A stretch of DNA of 5,741 nucleotides from Deltaproteobacteria bacterium (GCA_016183065.1 JACPFF010000009.1:1-5741), one strand, 5' to 3'; shown: positions 1 to 5,685, numbered from the stretch's first letter. Notes: generated by a model not told the origin, from the letters alone. Numbers and translations are program-made.

Positions 1-110
1 TTGACCATTTTGTGGAAGCGTACAACAAAAAAGCAGCGCCGTTTGAATGGAAAAAACAGGTGGTGTATCAAAAACAGTTCAAATATAAATACGCTGACTT
101 ATGTCAGTGA
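1..110 (+). CDS. Partial CDS: C-terminal tail of an IS transposase (IS630-like)
   Basis: The window opens inside a reading frame whose first complete codon is at position 3 and which ends with TGA at 108-110, giving 35 residues. They begin DHFVEAYNKKAAPFEW and end KYADLCQ. A tail of the form F-x-x-x-YN-x-x-A-x-PF-x-W followed by lysine-rich sequence is typical of the extreme C-terminus of DDE transposases, which I associate with the IS630 group. The catalytic DDE residues would lie upstream, outside the window. Base composition is much more AT-rich than the housekeeping genes here, as expected for a mobile element. The right terminal inverted repeat should lie just past 110 but cannot be identified without the left end. 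The family call rests on a short match from memory; that it is the end of a real gene is more certain than the exact IS family. Confidence 0.55.
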   Translation, partial: DHFVEAYNKKAAPFEWKKQVVYQKQFKYKYADLCQ

Positions 111-127
111 GTACTAGTTTCCCATGC

Positions 128-328
128 ATGAGAAGAAAAGTATGGGTGAAAAAGTTCTCATCGTGGAGGGAGGCAAACGCCAGCGACCGGCGTTGTCACC
201 TTCGTCTGTCTCGGATGGAGCGACTCGCCGATATGCAATTGCTGCGGGAGATGTATTACACCTTCAAAGGATATCGTGCCAATGACCGTCGAAGAAGACT
301 TCAAAGAGTTATTACGGTTATTCAATAA
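128..328 (+). CDS. Small charged protein paired with a nucleotidyltransferase
   Basis: This frame encodes 66 residues if started at ATG 128. The core reads KKFSSWREANASDR, then RMERLADMQLLREMYY and, near the end, RRRLQRVITVIQ. It resembles small proteins often found directly upstream of AbiEii/MNT-like nucleotidyltransferases, with the pattern (F/S)-S-x-x-EA-x-x-x-D, then ERL-x-x-x-x-LRE-x-Y, then RL-x-RV at the end. Their function is not established as far as I know; a partner or antitoxin-like role is inference from gene pairing only. The start is uncertain: ATG 128 keeps a family-like N-terminus but has no Shine-Dalgarno sequence; GTG 146 has purine-rich GAGAAGAAAAG upstream; ATG 101 lies inside the transposase tail and is unlikely. 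Its last 47 nt overlap the nucleotidyltransferase in another frame. There are no membrane segments and the protein is strongly basic. Confidence 0.6.
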   Translation: MRRKVWVKKFSSWREANASDRRCHLRLSRMERLADMQLLREMYYTFKGYRANDRRRRLQRVITVIQ

Positions 329-882
329 GCATCGCGTACGGTATTGCATTATTGGGGCCTTTGCCGTGGGATTCCACGCCATATCCCGGTACACAAAAGA
401 CCTCGATCTTTTGGTGGAACCCGAGGAGAGAAACGGGGAACGCATTGTCCGGGCCCTTGAAGAGTTCGGCTTTGGGAGTCTTCCCCTCCACCCCAGCGAT
501 TTTTGTGAGGCGGGGCGGTTCATTCAACTGGGCTATGAACCCGTCAGGATTGATCTCGTTACCGCCATTCAGGGGGTCTCTTTCGAGCGGGTCTGGAGGC
601 ATAAAAAACGTGGGGCGTATGGGAACGAAAGAGTCTATTACAGGGGCTCGCGTACCCTGCGGCTCCGCCTCCGGGTACTTCCTCGTCCACCCGCTTCGCG
701 GGTGCCCGGACTCGGTCGTCGCCACCCAGCTCCGCTGGGCCGCGAAGCACAGTCGAAGACTTTGCGGAGTGTGGTGGAGCCTCCCCCTCACGCTCGCCGT
801 GCTCGCTTCCGGGCGGAAGCAGGATCTTGCGGATTTGGAGTTGCTCCGGAAGGTCCGAACACCGGGAAAACGTTCGCAATAA
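282..882 (+). pseudogene. Nucleotidyltransferase (AbiEii/MNT-like), interrupted by a repeat
   Basis: From ATG 282 (GTG 276 is an alternative; AAGGA at 267-271 precedes both) the frame encodes an N-terminal nucleotidyltransferase domain. Residues 19-45 have the family form VRYCIIGAFAVGFHA, then RYTKDLDLLV. D40 and D42 form the DxD metal-binding pair, and D91 in VRIDLVT is the likely third acid. The family's GG/GS at the start of the loop is here G25-A26. Family-like sequence stops at VYY (residue 120, ending 641), where a GC-rich hairpin repeat begins. The conserved C-terminal segment ASGRKQDLADLELLRKV reappears at 805-855 in a different frame, ending at TAA 880-882. About a dozen residues usually found between these parts seem to be missing. 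Without frameshifting the N-terminal frame runs through the repeat to a stop at 1026-1028, giving a 249-residue hybrid without the proper C-terminus. Relatives act in abortive-infection or type IV toxin-antitoxin systems, or modify tRNA or proteins; which applies here cannot be told. Confidence 0.75.
637..804 (+). repeat. Hairpin-rich dispersed repeat, copy 1 (inside the nucleotidyltransferase)
   Basis: The first 56 nt (637-692) match the last 56 nt of the window at 51 positions, in the same orientation. The element is an array of hairpins: 652-678 (stem GTACCC/GGGTAC with an inner paired segment), 688-704 (CACCCGC-TTC-GCGGGTG, perfect), 725-739 (CCCAGC-TCC-GCTGGG, perfect), 740-767 (CCGCGAAG/CTTTGCGG with one G-T pair, 12-nt loop) and 789-801 (CACG/CGTG, weak). 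The first three share the cap GC-TYC-GC. G+C content is clearly above the surrounding gene. The left edge lies between 637 and 642, because TATTAC could be either gene or repeat. The right edge is about 804 because recognisable nucleotidyltransferase coding resumes at 805, although a perfect hairpin at 805-820 could belong to the element. It carries no protein gene, so it would be non-autonomous if mobile (inference). I do not recognise the family. Confidence 0.8.
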
Positions 883-883
883 T

Positions 884-889
884 GAAAGG
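884..889 (+). promoter_or_regulatory. Shine-Dalgarno sequence supporting the nadD start at 899
   Basis: GAAAGG lies 9 nt before ATG 899. The alternative nadD start at ATG 923 has only weak purine-rich sequence (GGCAAG) in front of it, so this site favours 899. It falls in the 16-nt gap between the end of the broken nucleotidyltransferase (882) and nadD. Confidence 0.5.
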
Positions 890-898
890 CGCTATCGA

Positions 899-1450
899 AT
901 GCCGTCCATTGTGGCAAGCACAATGCGTATCGGGATCCTGGGCGGGGCTTTTGACCCGGTCCACGTGGGTCACGTGGCCATGGTCGACTACGTGCGCCAG
1001 ACCGGTGCGGTCGATCAGGTCCGGGTAATTCCCTGCTATCGACATGCTTTTGCGAAACCGATGGCGCCGTATCATCATCGACTCGCCATGCTGCGTGCGG
1101 CCTTTGCGGAGGGCGCCGGCGTGATGATCTCCGAGATCGAACGGGAACTCGGCGGCGTCAGTTACACGGCGCGGACACTCCGCACGCTGATGGAGCAACA
1201 GCCAGGCGGGCACTTCCGGTTGCTGATCGGTGCAGACCTTCTCTCCGAGGTGCGCACGTGGCATGAGGGGGCATGGCTCGCCCAACATGGCGACTGGCTG
1301 GTGATTCCACGGGGGCCTGCGGGCCCGATACCCGACGTGAGTTCCACACAGATCCGCGATGCCGTGCGTGCCGGTACGTCACTGGACGCGCTCGTCCCCG
1401 CAACAGTCGCGGAGTACATTGCGCAACATCATTTATATGGACATCAGTGA
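899..1450 (+). CDS. nadD: Nicotinate-nucleotide adenylyltransferase
   Basis: NadD transfers AMP from ATP to nicotinate mononucleotide, making deamido-NAD in the cytoplasmic NAD pathway. From ATG 899 the protein has 183 residues. The N-terminus has the nucleotidyltransferase fold signature GGAFDPVHVGH (residues 15-25, with the HxGH motif at 22-25). YRHAFAK (47-53) follows the second strand, SYTARTL (88-94) and LLIGAD (108-113) match the central family motifs, and SSTQIR (148-153) is the C-terminal ATP-binding motif. It ends in the usual VPATVAEYIAQHHLY form. It is shorter than the usual 190-215 residues because the stretch between WLVIPRG and DVSSTQIR is very short, as I recall for myxobacterial-type NadD. 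ATG 923 (175 residues) is an alternative start. The gene follows the broken nucleotidyltransferase by 16 nt and converges on murA with a 7-nt overlap. Confidence 0.9.
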   Translation: MPSIVASTMRIGILGGAFDPVHVGHVAMVDYVRQTGAVDQVRVIPCYRHAFAKPMAPYHHRLAMLRAAFAEGAGVMISEIERELGGVSYTARTLRTLMEQQPGGHFRLLIGADLLSEVRTWHEGAWLAQHGDWLVIPRGPAGPIPDVSSTQIRDAVRAGTSLDALVPATVAEYIAQHHLYGHQ

Positions 1451-2706
1451 CCGTCGTCGCCGTGCTCGCGGGTCATCGTGGCGCCGAGGGCGCCGAGGCG
1501 CGTCTCGATCTGCTCGTAGCCGCGGTCGATGTGATAGACCCGCTCGATCTCGGTGGAGCCCTCGGCCGTGAGTCCGGCGAGCACGAGACTTGCGCTGGCA
1601 CGGAGATCCGTGGCCATGACCGGCGCGCCGCGCAAGCGGGGCACGCCCTTCACGACGGCCGTGGAGCCCTGCACCTGGATGTTGGCCCCCATCCGTTGGA
1701 GTTCGCCGACGTGCATGAACCGGTTTTCGAAAACCGTTTCGTTGATCACGCTGGAACCGTTCGCAATCGTCATGGCAGCCATGAATTGTGCCTGGAGATC
1801 GGTGGCAAATCCGGGGAAGGGGGCCGTGGTGCAATCGACGGCCTCCAGCCGCGGTGGGCCGACGACGCGCAGCGCATCGGTCATCGGGAAAATCTTTGCC
1901 CCGGCCGCCGCCAATTTTTCCAAGAGGGCCTCGATGTGACCCGGCACCATCGATTGGAGCGTGACGTCGCCGCCCGTCATGGCTGTGGCAATGGCAAAAG
2001 TTCCGGCAACAATGCGATCGGGAATGATCGTATGTTCCACGCCACGGAGGCGGGTTACGCCCTGGATCGTGATGTCGGATGTCCCCGCGCCATGGATTTG
2101 TGCCCCCATTGTTGTGAGACACTGCGCGAGGTCCGGGATCTCCGGTTCGCGCGCGGCATTGTGCAGTGTGGTCGTGCCATCGGCCAGTGTTGCGGCCATC
2201 ATGATGTTTTCCGTGCCGGTGACCGTGACGGTCTCAAAGGTGTAGTCGATGCCGCGCAATCGGCGCGCTTCGGCAACGATGTAGCCATTTTCGATGGTAA
2301 TCCGTCCCCCCATCCGTTCCAGGGCCTGCAAATGGAGGCCCATGGGACGTGCACCGATCGCGCATCCGCCCGGGAGTGAGACGCGCGCCCGCCCGCACCG
2401 TGCCAGCAGCGGCCCGAGCACCAACGTGGAGGCCCGCATGGTCTTGACGATCTCATACGGGGCCTCGGCCCGTTCCACCCCGGCGAGACGGACCGTAATG
2501 GTCTCGCCACCTCGCCACTCGGCACCCAGATGCGAGAGGAGTCGACACATCGTCCGGATGTCGCCCAAGTTCGGGAGATGGTGGAGCACCACCGTCTCGT
2601 CGGTGAGGATGGCCGTGGCCAGCAGGGGGAGTGCGGCATTCTTTGCGCCGTTGATCTGCACTGTGCCGTGCAGTGGGTGTCCGCCGTCAATACGAAATCG
2701 GTCCAT
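1444..2706 (-). CDS. murA: UDP-N-acetylglucosamine 1-carboxyvinyltransferase
   Basis: MurA transfers enolpyruvate from phosphoenolpyruvate to UDP-GlcNAc, the first committed step of peptidoglycan synthesis, in the cytoplasm. The 420-residue length is normal. K22-N23 in INGAKNAALP and R91 in KTMRAST are substrate-contact motifs. LPGGCAIGARP places the catalytic cysteine at C115, the residue attacked by fosfomycin, so this is the ordinary Cys form and not the Asp variant of some resistant lineages. D303 in PGFATDLQAQF matches the general base (D305 in E. coli), and DLRASASLVLAGL (367-379) is the conserved C-terminal arginine region. The two repeated inside-out alpha/beta domains are complete. 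ATG 2706 is preceded by AGGGGAG, 6 nt upstream and 11 nt after the prmC stop, so it is probably cotranscribed with prfA-prmC. Its stop overlaps the end of nadD on the other strand, leaving no room for a terminator between them. Confidence 0.97.
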   Translation of the reverse strand: MDRFRIDGGHPLHGTVQINGAKNAALPLLATAILTDETVVLHHLPNLGDIRTMCRLLSHLGAEWRGGETITVRLAGVERAEAPYEIVKTMRASTLVLGPLLARCGRARVSLPGGCAIGARPMGLHLQALERMGGRITIENGYIVAEARRLRGIDYTFETVTVTGTENIMMAATLADGTTTLHNAAREPEIPDLAQCLTTMGAQIHGAGTSDITIQGVTRLRGVEHTIIPDRIVAGTFAIATAMTGGDVTLQSMVPGHIEALLEKLAAAGAKIFPMTDALRVVGPPRLEAVDCTTAPFPGFATDLQAQFMAAMTIANGSSVINETVFENRFMHVGELQRMGANIQVQGSTAVVKGVPRLRGAPVMATDLRASASLVLAGLTAEGSTEIERVYHIDRGYEQIETRLGALGATMTREHGDDGH

Positions 2707-2717
2707 GATGGGCTCCC

Positions 2718-3563
2718 CTAGCGTCGTTGGGCGTGCAGGATCCGTGCAATGCCCTGCAGATCATCGTGCACCTGGCTCGTACTATAGTCCCCGCATGTTG
2801 CAATGAGTTTTATCACGGCATCGGCCTGACCCATGCCGATTTCCAGCCAGACGTCTCCGCCGGAAATCAAATGCTGCGGGGCTTCGGTAATGATGCGTCG
2901 GATGACGGCCAATCCGTCGTCACCGCCGATCACCGCATGACGGGGTTCGTAGTCGCGCACCTCCGGCTGCAGATGGTCCCACTCCGCCTCGCATCCATAG
3001 GGCGGATTGCTGATGATCATAGTGTAGGGGGCCGTGGGGTGGGGCGGGTATCCGTCGGCTTCCAAGAGACGGAGACGGTCGAGGACGGAAAATGTCGTGG
3101 CATTCTCTTTCGCCACCCGGAGCGCGGCTACGGAGATATCTGTCGCCGTCACGGTCGCAGTGGGGCGTTCGATGGCCAGTGTAATCGCAATGCATCCCGA
3201 CCCCGTGCCGATCTCGAGGATGTTGGCCGGTCTCTCTGGGAGGCCGCGCAGGGCGAAGTCGACTAGTTGCTCAGTTTCCGGCCGCGGGATGAGGACGTCC
3301 GGTGTGACGTGAAAGAGACGGCCATAGAAGGGACCACTCCCCAGGAGATATTGCAATGGTTCGCGTGCAACACGGCGGGCCAGCAGCGCCGCGAACGTCG
3401 CGTGGCTCTGCGGCTGGAGCGGCGTGTCACCGTTCGTATGGAGATCGATCCGTCGGCAGTTGAGCGTATGGGCGAGCAACCACTCGGCATCGATCTGCGC
3501 GGACGGGACATCGGCGGCTACGAGCACGCCGGTTGCGTCACGGAGCACGTCGCGAATCGTCAT
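2718..3563 (-). CDS. prmC: Peptide chain release factor N5-glutamine methyltransferase
   Basis: PrmC (HemK) methylates the glutamine of the GGQ motif in RF1 and RF2 using S-adenosylmethionine, which raises the efficiency of peptide release. The protein has 281 residues, the normal length. Residues 1-75 form the N-terminal helical domain that binds the release factor. The methyltransferase domain follows, with [12 protein letters not shown] (91-102), SAM-binding motif [15 protein letters not shown] (117-130), an acidic residue after the second strand in ATDIS (140-144), and the catalytic NPPY at 186-189, which holds the substrate glutamine. The C-terminal [13 protein letters not shown] (206-218) is also characteristic. 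The start codon overlaps the prfA stop (ATGA, 4 nt), implying translational coupling to the gene for its own substrate. A G-rich stretch (AGGGGGA) lies just upstream. Confidence 0.96.
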   Translation of the reverse strand: MTIRDVLRDATGVLVAADVPSAQIDAEWLLAHTLNCRRIDLHTNGDTPLQPQSHATFAALLARRVAREPLQYLLGSGPFYGRLFHVTPDVLIPRPETEQLVDFALRGLPERPANILEIGTGSGCIAITLAIERPTATVTATDISVAALRVAKENATTFSVLDRLRLLEADGYPPHPTAPYTMIISNPPYGCEAEWDHLQPEVRDYEPRHAVIGGDDGLAVIRRIITEAPQHLISGGDVWLEIGMGQADAVIKLIATCGDYSTSQVHDDLQGIARILHAQRR

Positions 3564-4630
3564 GGTCCCCCTGTCGCCAGGGCCGCTGTCTGAAAATGAT
3601 TGCGGAGACTCTCGATCATCTCGTCGAGATGGCCATCGAGGTAGGTATCGAGCTGATGGATCGTCTTCCCGATGCGATGATCGGTGACGCGGTTTTGCGG
3701 GAAGTTGTAGGTACGGATTTTTTCACTCCGGTCCCCGCTCCCGACCTGCGTGCGTCGCTCCCTGCAGATGGCCTCTTCCTGAGCCTGGCGTTCCTGCTCC
3801 AGGAGCCGCGTGCGCAAAATTTTCATCGCCTTTGCGCGATTCTTGATCTGCGAGCGCTCGTCGCTGCAGGTGACGACGAGACCCGTGGGGGTATGGGTGA
3901 TCCGCACCGCGGAGTCGGTCGTGTTCACGCCCTGCCCGCCAGGTCCGGAGGAGCGGTAGACATCGATCCGGAGGTCGGCCTGGTTGATGTCGATTTCGAT
4001 CTCTTCCGCCTCGGGGAGGACGGCCACGGTGACCGCTGAGGTGTGAATCCGTCCGCTCGCCTCGGTCCGTGGCACGCGCTGGACGCGATGGACGCCACTT
4101 TCGTACTTGAGGGCACTGTAGGCCCCCGTGCCGTGCACCATGGCGATCACTTCCTTGACCCCCCCGATGCCGGTCGCATTGGTCTCCATCACCTCGATCG
4201 ACCACCCCTGGTGCTCGGCATAGCGCGAGTACATCCGGAAGAGATCGGCGGCAAAGAGCGCGGCTTCTTCACCGCCCGTGCCGGCGCGAATTTCGAGAAG
4301 AACATTTTTTTCATCGTTCGGATCGCGGGGGAGGAGGAGCTGCCGCAGGGTCTCCTCGAGGGTACGGACCGACACCTCCAGCCGTTCGATGTCGGCCTCA
4401 ATGAAGTGGCGCATCTCGGCATCGCGCTCGGTCTTCAGAAGCTCGCGGTTATCGGCCAGTTCACGGAGCTGGGCCTGATAGGTCTCATACGCGGCGATGA
4501 TGGGCCGATAACCGGCCTGCTCCTTGGCCAGGGCCTGAAAGTGACGTTGGTCGGTCGCCGTGACGGGGTCGCTTAAGGAACGACTCAGTTCGGCGTACCG
4601 GGTGACAATATGTTCGAGTTGCGTTTTCAT
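3560..4630 (-). CDS. prfA: Peptide chain release factor 1 (RF1)
   Basis: RF1 recognises UAA and UAG stop codons in the ribosomal A site and triggers hydrolysis of peptidyl-tRNA. The protein has 356 residues from ATG 4630, typical for RF1. Residues 1-105 form the helical N-terminal domain. [15 protein letters not shown] (113-127) is a conserved family block. The stop-codon reading PxT tripeptide is PRT at 187-189 in [16 protein letters not shown], and the catalytic GGQ is at 231-233 in [12 protein letters not shown] PxT tripeptide, with no RF2-type SPF, makes it RF1 rather than RF2. The frame stays open upstream to GTG 4660, but that segment is a terminator hairpin and the extra residues are not family-like. 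ATG 4630 has no proper Shine-Dalgarno sequence: a poly-U tract and the terminator stem occupy that place. The gene overlaps prmC by 4 nt and lies 103 nt after rpmE. Confidence 0.96.
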   Translation of the reverse strand: MKTQLEHIVTRYAELSRSLSDPVTATDQRHFQALAKEQAGYRPIIAAYETYQAQLRELADNRELLKTERDAEMRHFIEADIERLEVSVRTLEETLRQLLLPRDPNDEKNVLLEIRAGTGGEEAALFAADLFRMYSRYAEHQGWSIEVMETNATGIGGVKEVIAMVHGTGAYSALKYESGVHRVQRVPRTEASGRIHTSAVTVAVLPEAEEIEIDINQADLRIDVYRSSGPGGQGVNTTDSAVRITHTPTGLVVTCSDERSQIKNRAKAMKILRTRLLEQERQAQEEAICRERRTQVGSGDRSEKIRTYNFPQNRVTDHRIGKTIHQLDTYLDGHLDEMIESLRNHFQTAALATGGP

Positions 4631-4633
4631 CAC

Positions 4634-4669
4634 AAAAAAAACCCCACTGTGCATGTTCACACAGTGGGG
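4634..4669 (-). terminator. Intrinsic terminator after rpmE, touching the prfA start
   Basis: On the minus strand the stem CCCCACTGTG/CACAGTGGGG (10 bp, perfect; arms 4669-4660 and 4651-4642) with an 8-nt loop is followed directly by eight U residues (4641-4634). This is a textbook Rho-independent terminator for rpmE, whose stop is 64 nt upstream. The U-tract ends 3 nt before the prfA ATG at 4630, so the hairpin also lies in the prfA translation-initiation region and could act as an attenuator of the prfA-prmC-murA unit. That role is inference. The plus-strand copy has no U-tract and would not terminate. Confidence 0.88.
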
Positions 4670-4733
4670 GCGCAGAACCTACCAGTTGGGGAATGAGGGA
4701 GACAATGGCAGGCCTGCAAAAATTCGGGATCGG

Positions 4734-4955
4734 TTATTTCGCGCGTGCCTGCTCAAATTTCGCATATTTCTTCCGGAACTTCTCGACCTTCCCGGCCGTA
4801 TCGACCAGCTTCTGTTTTCCCGTGAAAAACGGATGACAGGCGGAACAGATCTCAATGGTCAGATCGTGGCCGAGTGTGGAGAGGGTCCGAAAGGCGTGTC
4901 CACACGCACACGTGACAGTAATCTCTTTTGATTCTGGATGAATCTTTCCTTTCAT
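4734..4955 (-). CDS. rpmE: 50S ribosomal protein L31 (zinc-binding type)
   Basis: L31 (bL31) is a small protein of the large ribosomal subunit that bridges to the small-subunit head. The product has 73 residues, close to the usual 66-75. It starts MKGKIHPE, the family N-terminus, and has the four metal-binding cysteines of the C+ form: C16 and C18 in CAC, C37 and C40 in [24 protein letters not shown] (41-60) is the characteristic C-terminal core. This is the zinc-containing paralogue and not the zinc-free form induced in zinc starvation; whether the genome holds a second copy cannot be seen here. ATG 4955 has a strong Shine-Dalgarno sequence. The gene lies upstream of prfA in the same orientation, separated by an intrinsic terminator. 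Confidence 0.96.
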   Translation of the reverse strand: MKGKIHPESKEITVTCACGHAFRTLSTLGHDLTIEICSACHPFFTGKQKLVDTAGKVEKFRKKYAKFEQARAK

Positions 4956-4963
4956 ACTCCCTG

Positions 4964-4969
4964 ACCTCC
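4964..4969 (-). promoter_or_regulatory. Strong Shine-Dalgarno sequence of rpmE
   Basis: GGAGGT on the minus strand lies 8 nt before ATG 4955, near-perfect complementarity to the 16S rRNA tail. It fixes the rpmE start. The same kind of signal is absent at prfA, the next gene downstream. Confidence 0.8.
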
Positions 4970-5111
4970 ACTCATGCTGTTAACGGTTGCGGGGCGTAGC
5001 ATGGGGCGCCGGTCCCGGCAAGCAAAGTTTTGACTTCGGGGGACCTCGAAAAACCGCCTGCGGGGAATGGCCATCGAAGGGTCTCTGGAGAGCCTGGATG
5101 GGGAGTATTGC

Positions 5112-5462
5112 CTAAGCCTTTGATTTTCCCTTGATAATGGTGTCGAGTTCGGCGACGAGGGCCTGATCAGTGGTGAAGGCGCTCCCCCGCCGTCCCTCAC
5201 CCATCTGCTGGAGCGGGGTCTTTCCACTCTCAGCCACGAATTGGGCATTGGCCGCCGGAAGCTCGCCGCTGGTACGGAGGCCGAATAAATTTCGGAGCCG
5301 CTGAAAAGCACTGCGGGACGTTCCTTGTGTCTGGGACTCGACCTCTTTTCCCCGTTGACGGCGCTCGCCAAAGGTGGCGCCGATCCGGCGTCCGTCGCCC
5401 GCCAGATGACCGGGACCAATATGGAGTGCCTCACGATATCGCGACGTATATTTAATGCCCAT
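5112..5462 (-). CDS. Hypothetical basic protein, 116 residues
   Basis: I do not recognise this protein. It starts MGIKYTSRYREALHIGPGHL and ends DTIIKGKSKA. It has no cysteine or tryptophan, no signal peptide, no transmembrane segment and no obvious repeat. It is rich in Arg, Lys, Gly and Gln, particularly over residues 25-62 (GRRIGATFGERRQRGKE, then RSAFQRLRNLFGLR), so nucleic-acid or ribosome contact is possible but unproven. The strongest evidence that it is real is AAGGAG placed exactly 8 nt before ATG 5462, with a plausible promoter upstream. An overlapping minus-strand frame (4952-5434) has no such signal and a low-complexity, Arg/Pro/Ser-rich translation. It lies in the same orientation as rpmE, 156 nt before it, with no clear terminator between, so cotranscription is possible. 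Confidence 0.65.
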   Translation of the reverse strand: MGIKYTSRYREALHIGPGHLAGDGRRIGATFGERRQRGKEVESQTQGTSRSAFQRLRNLFGLRTSGELPAANAQFVAESGKTPLQQMGEGRRGSAFTTDQALVAELDTIIKGKSKA

Positions 5463-5470
5463 CCCCCGAA

Positions 5471-5476
5471 CTCCTT
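5471..5476 (-). promoter_or_regulatory. Shine-Dalgarno sequence of the 116-residue hypothetical gene
   Basis: AAGGAG on the minus strand sits 8 nt before ATG 5462. This is a consensus site at good spacing and decides between the two overlapping minus-strand frames in this region. Confidence 0.75.
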
Positions 5477-5511
5477 CTCGTGACCGTCGTGGCGTCTGGT
5501 GCGTCTGCGGG

Positions 5512-5538
5512 TTTATAGAAAAGCAAAAACCTTGCCAA
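5512..5538 (-). promoter_or_regulatory. Possible sigma-70-type promoter for the 116-residue hypothetical gene
   Basis: On the minus strand TTGGCA (5538-5533, five of six matches to TTGACA) is followed after 15 nt by TATAAA (5517-5512, five of six matches to TATAAT). The spacing is shorter than the usual 16-18 nt. It lies in AT-rich DNA about 50 nt before the start codon at 5462. It is based on pattern only. Confidence 0.35.
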
Positions 5539-5685
5539 AGAGGGAGAGATTGTTGAAAGAAGAAGAGATTGTAAATGATTGGAATTATTTATTTAATATG
5601 GTTATTTGTCCCGTCGATATTGTCAGACGGAGGAGAGATCTGAGTAAATCGGGGAGTGGTCTACTCGCTGGGACGCCCAGTCTCC

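Noticed and set aside
92-109. Hairpin CTGAC-TTAT-GTCAG at the transposase stop
   Set aside because: Only five Watson-Crick pairs in the core stem and no U-tract; it cannot be shown to be an IS end without the other terminus.
142-285. 47-codon plus-strand frame ending with an ATGA overlap on the nucleotidyltransferase start at 282
   Set aside because: The overlap is attractive, but the protein in the other frame (128-328) matches the small partner family and this one matches nothing.
637-804. CRISPR array or tRNA gene as an explanation for the clustered hairpins
   Set aside because: There are no regularly spaced direct repeats with spacers, and no cloverleaf or conserved tRNA T-arm sequence.
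318-923. Minus-strand frames across the nucleotidyltransferase and repeat
   Set aside because: These are antisense shadows of the gene and of the stop-poor GC-rich repeat.
1273-2379. Long plus-strand frame of 368 codons
   Set aside because: It runs antisense to murA, which has complete family motifs and a Shine-Dalgarno sequence; the plus-strand translation is His/Arg/Gly-rich with no family features.
4708-4717. Perfect 10-base palindrome GCAGGCCTGC between rpmE and prfA
   Set aside because: A single short palindrome with no second copy nearby and no recognised operator; it may be chance.
5049-5063. Possible minus-strand terminator after the 116-residue gene: CCGC-AG-GCGG followed by five U
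   Set aside because: The loop of two bases is too small and the 3-4 bp stem too short to call.
4952-5434. 160-codon minus-strand frame overlapping the 116-residue gene
   Set aside because: No Shine-Dalgarno sequence, low-complexity Arg/Pro/Ser-rich translation, and it would overlap the rpmE start; the other frame has consensus signals.
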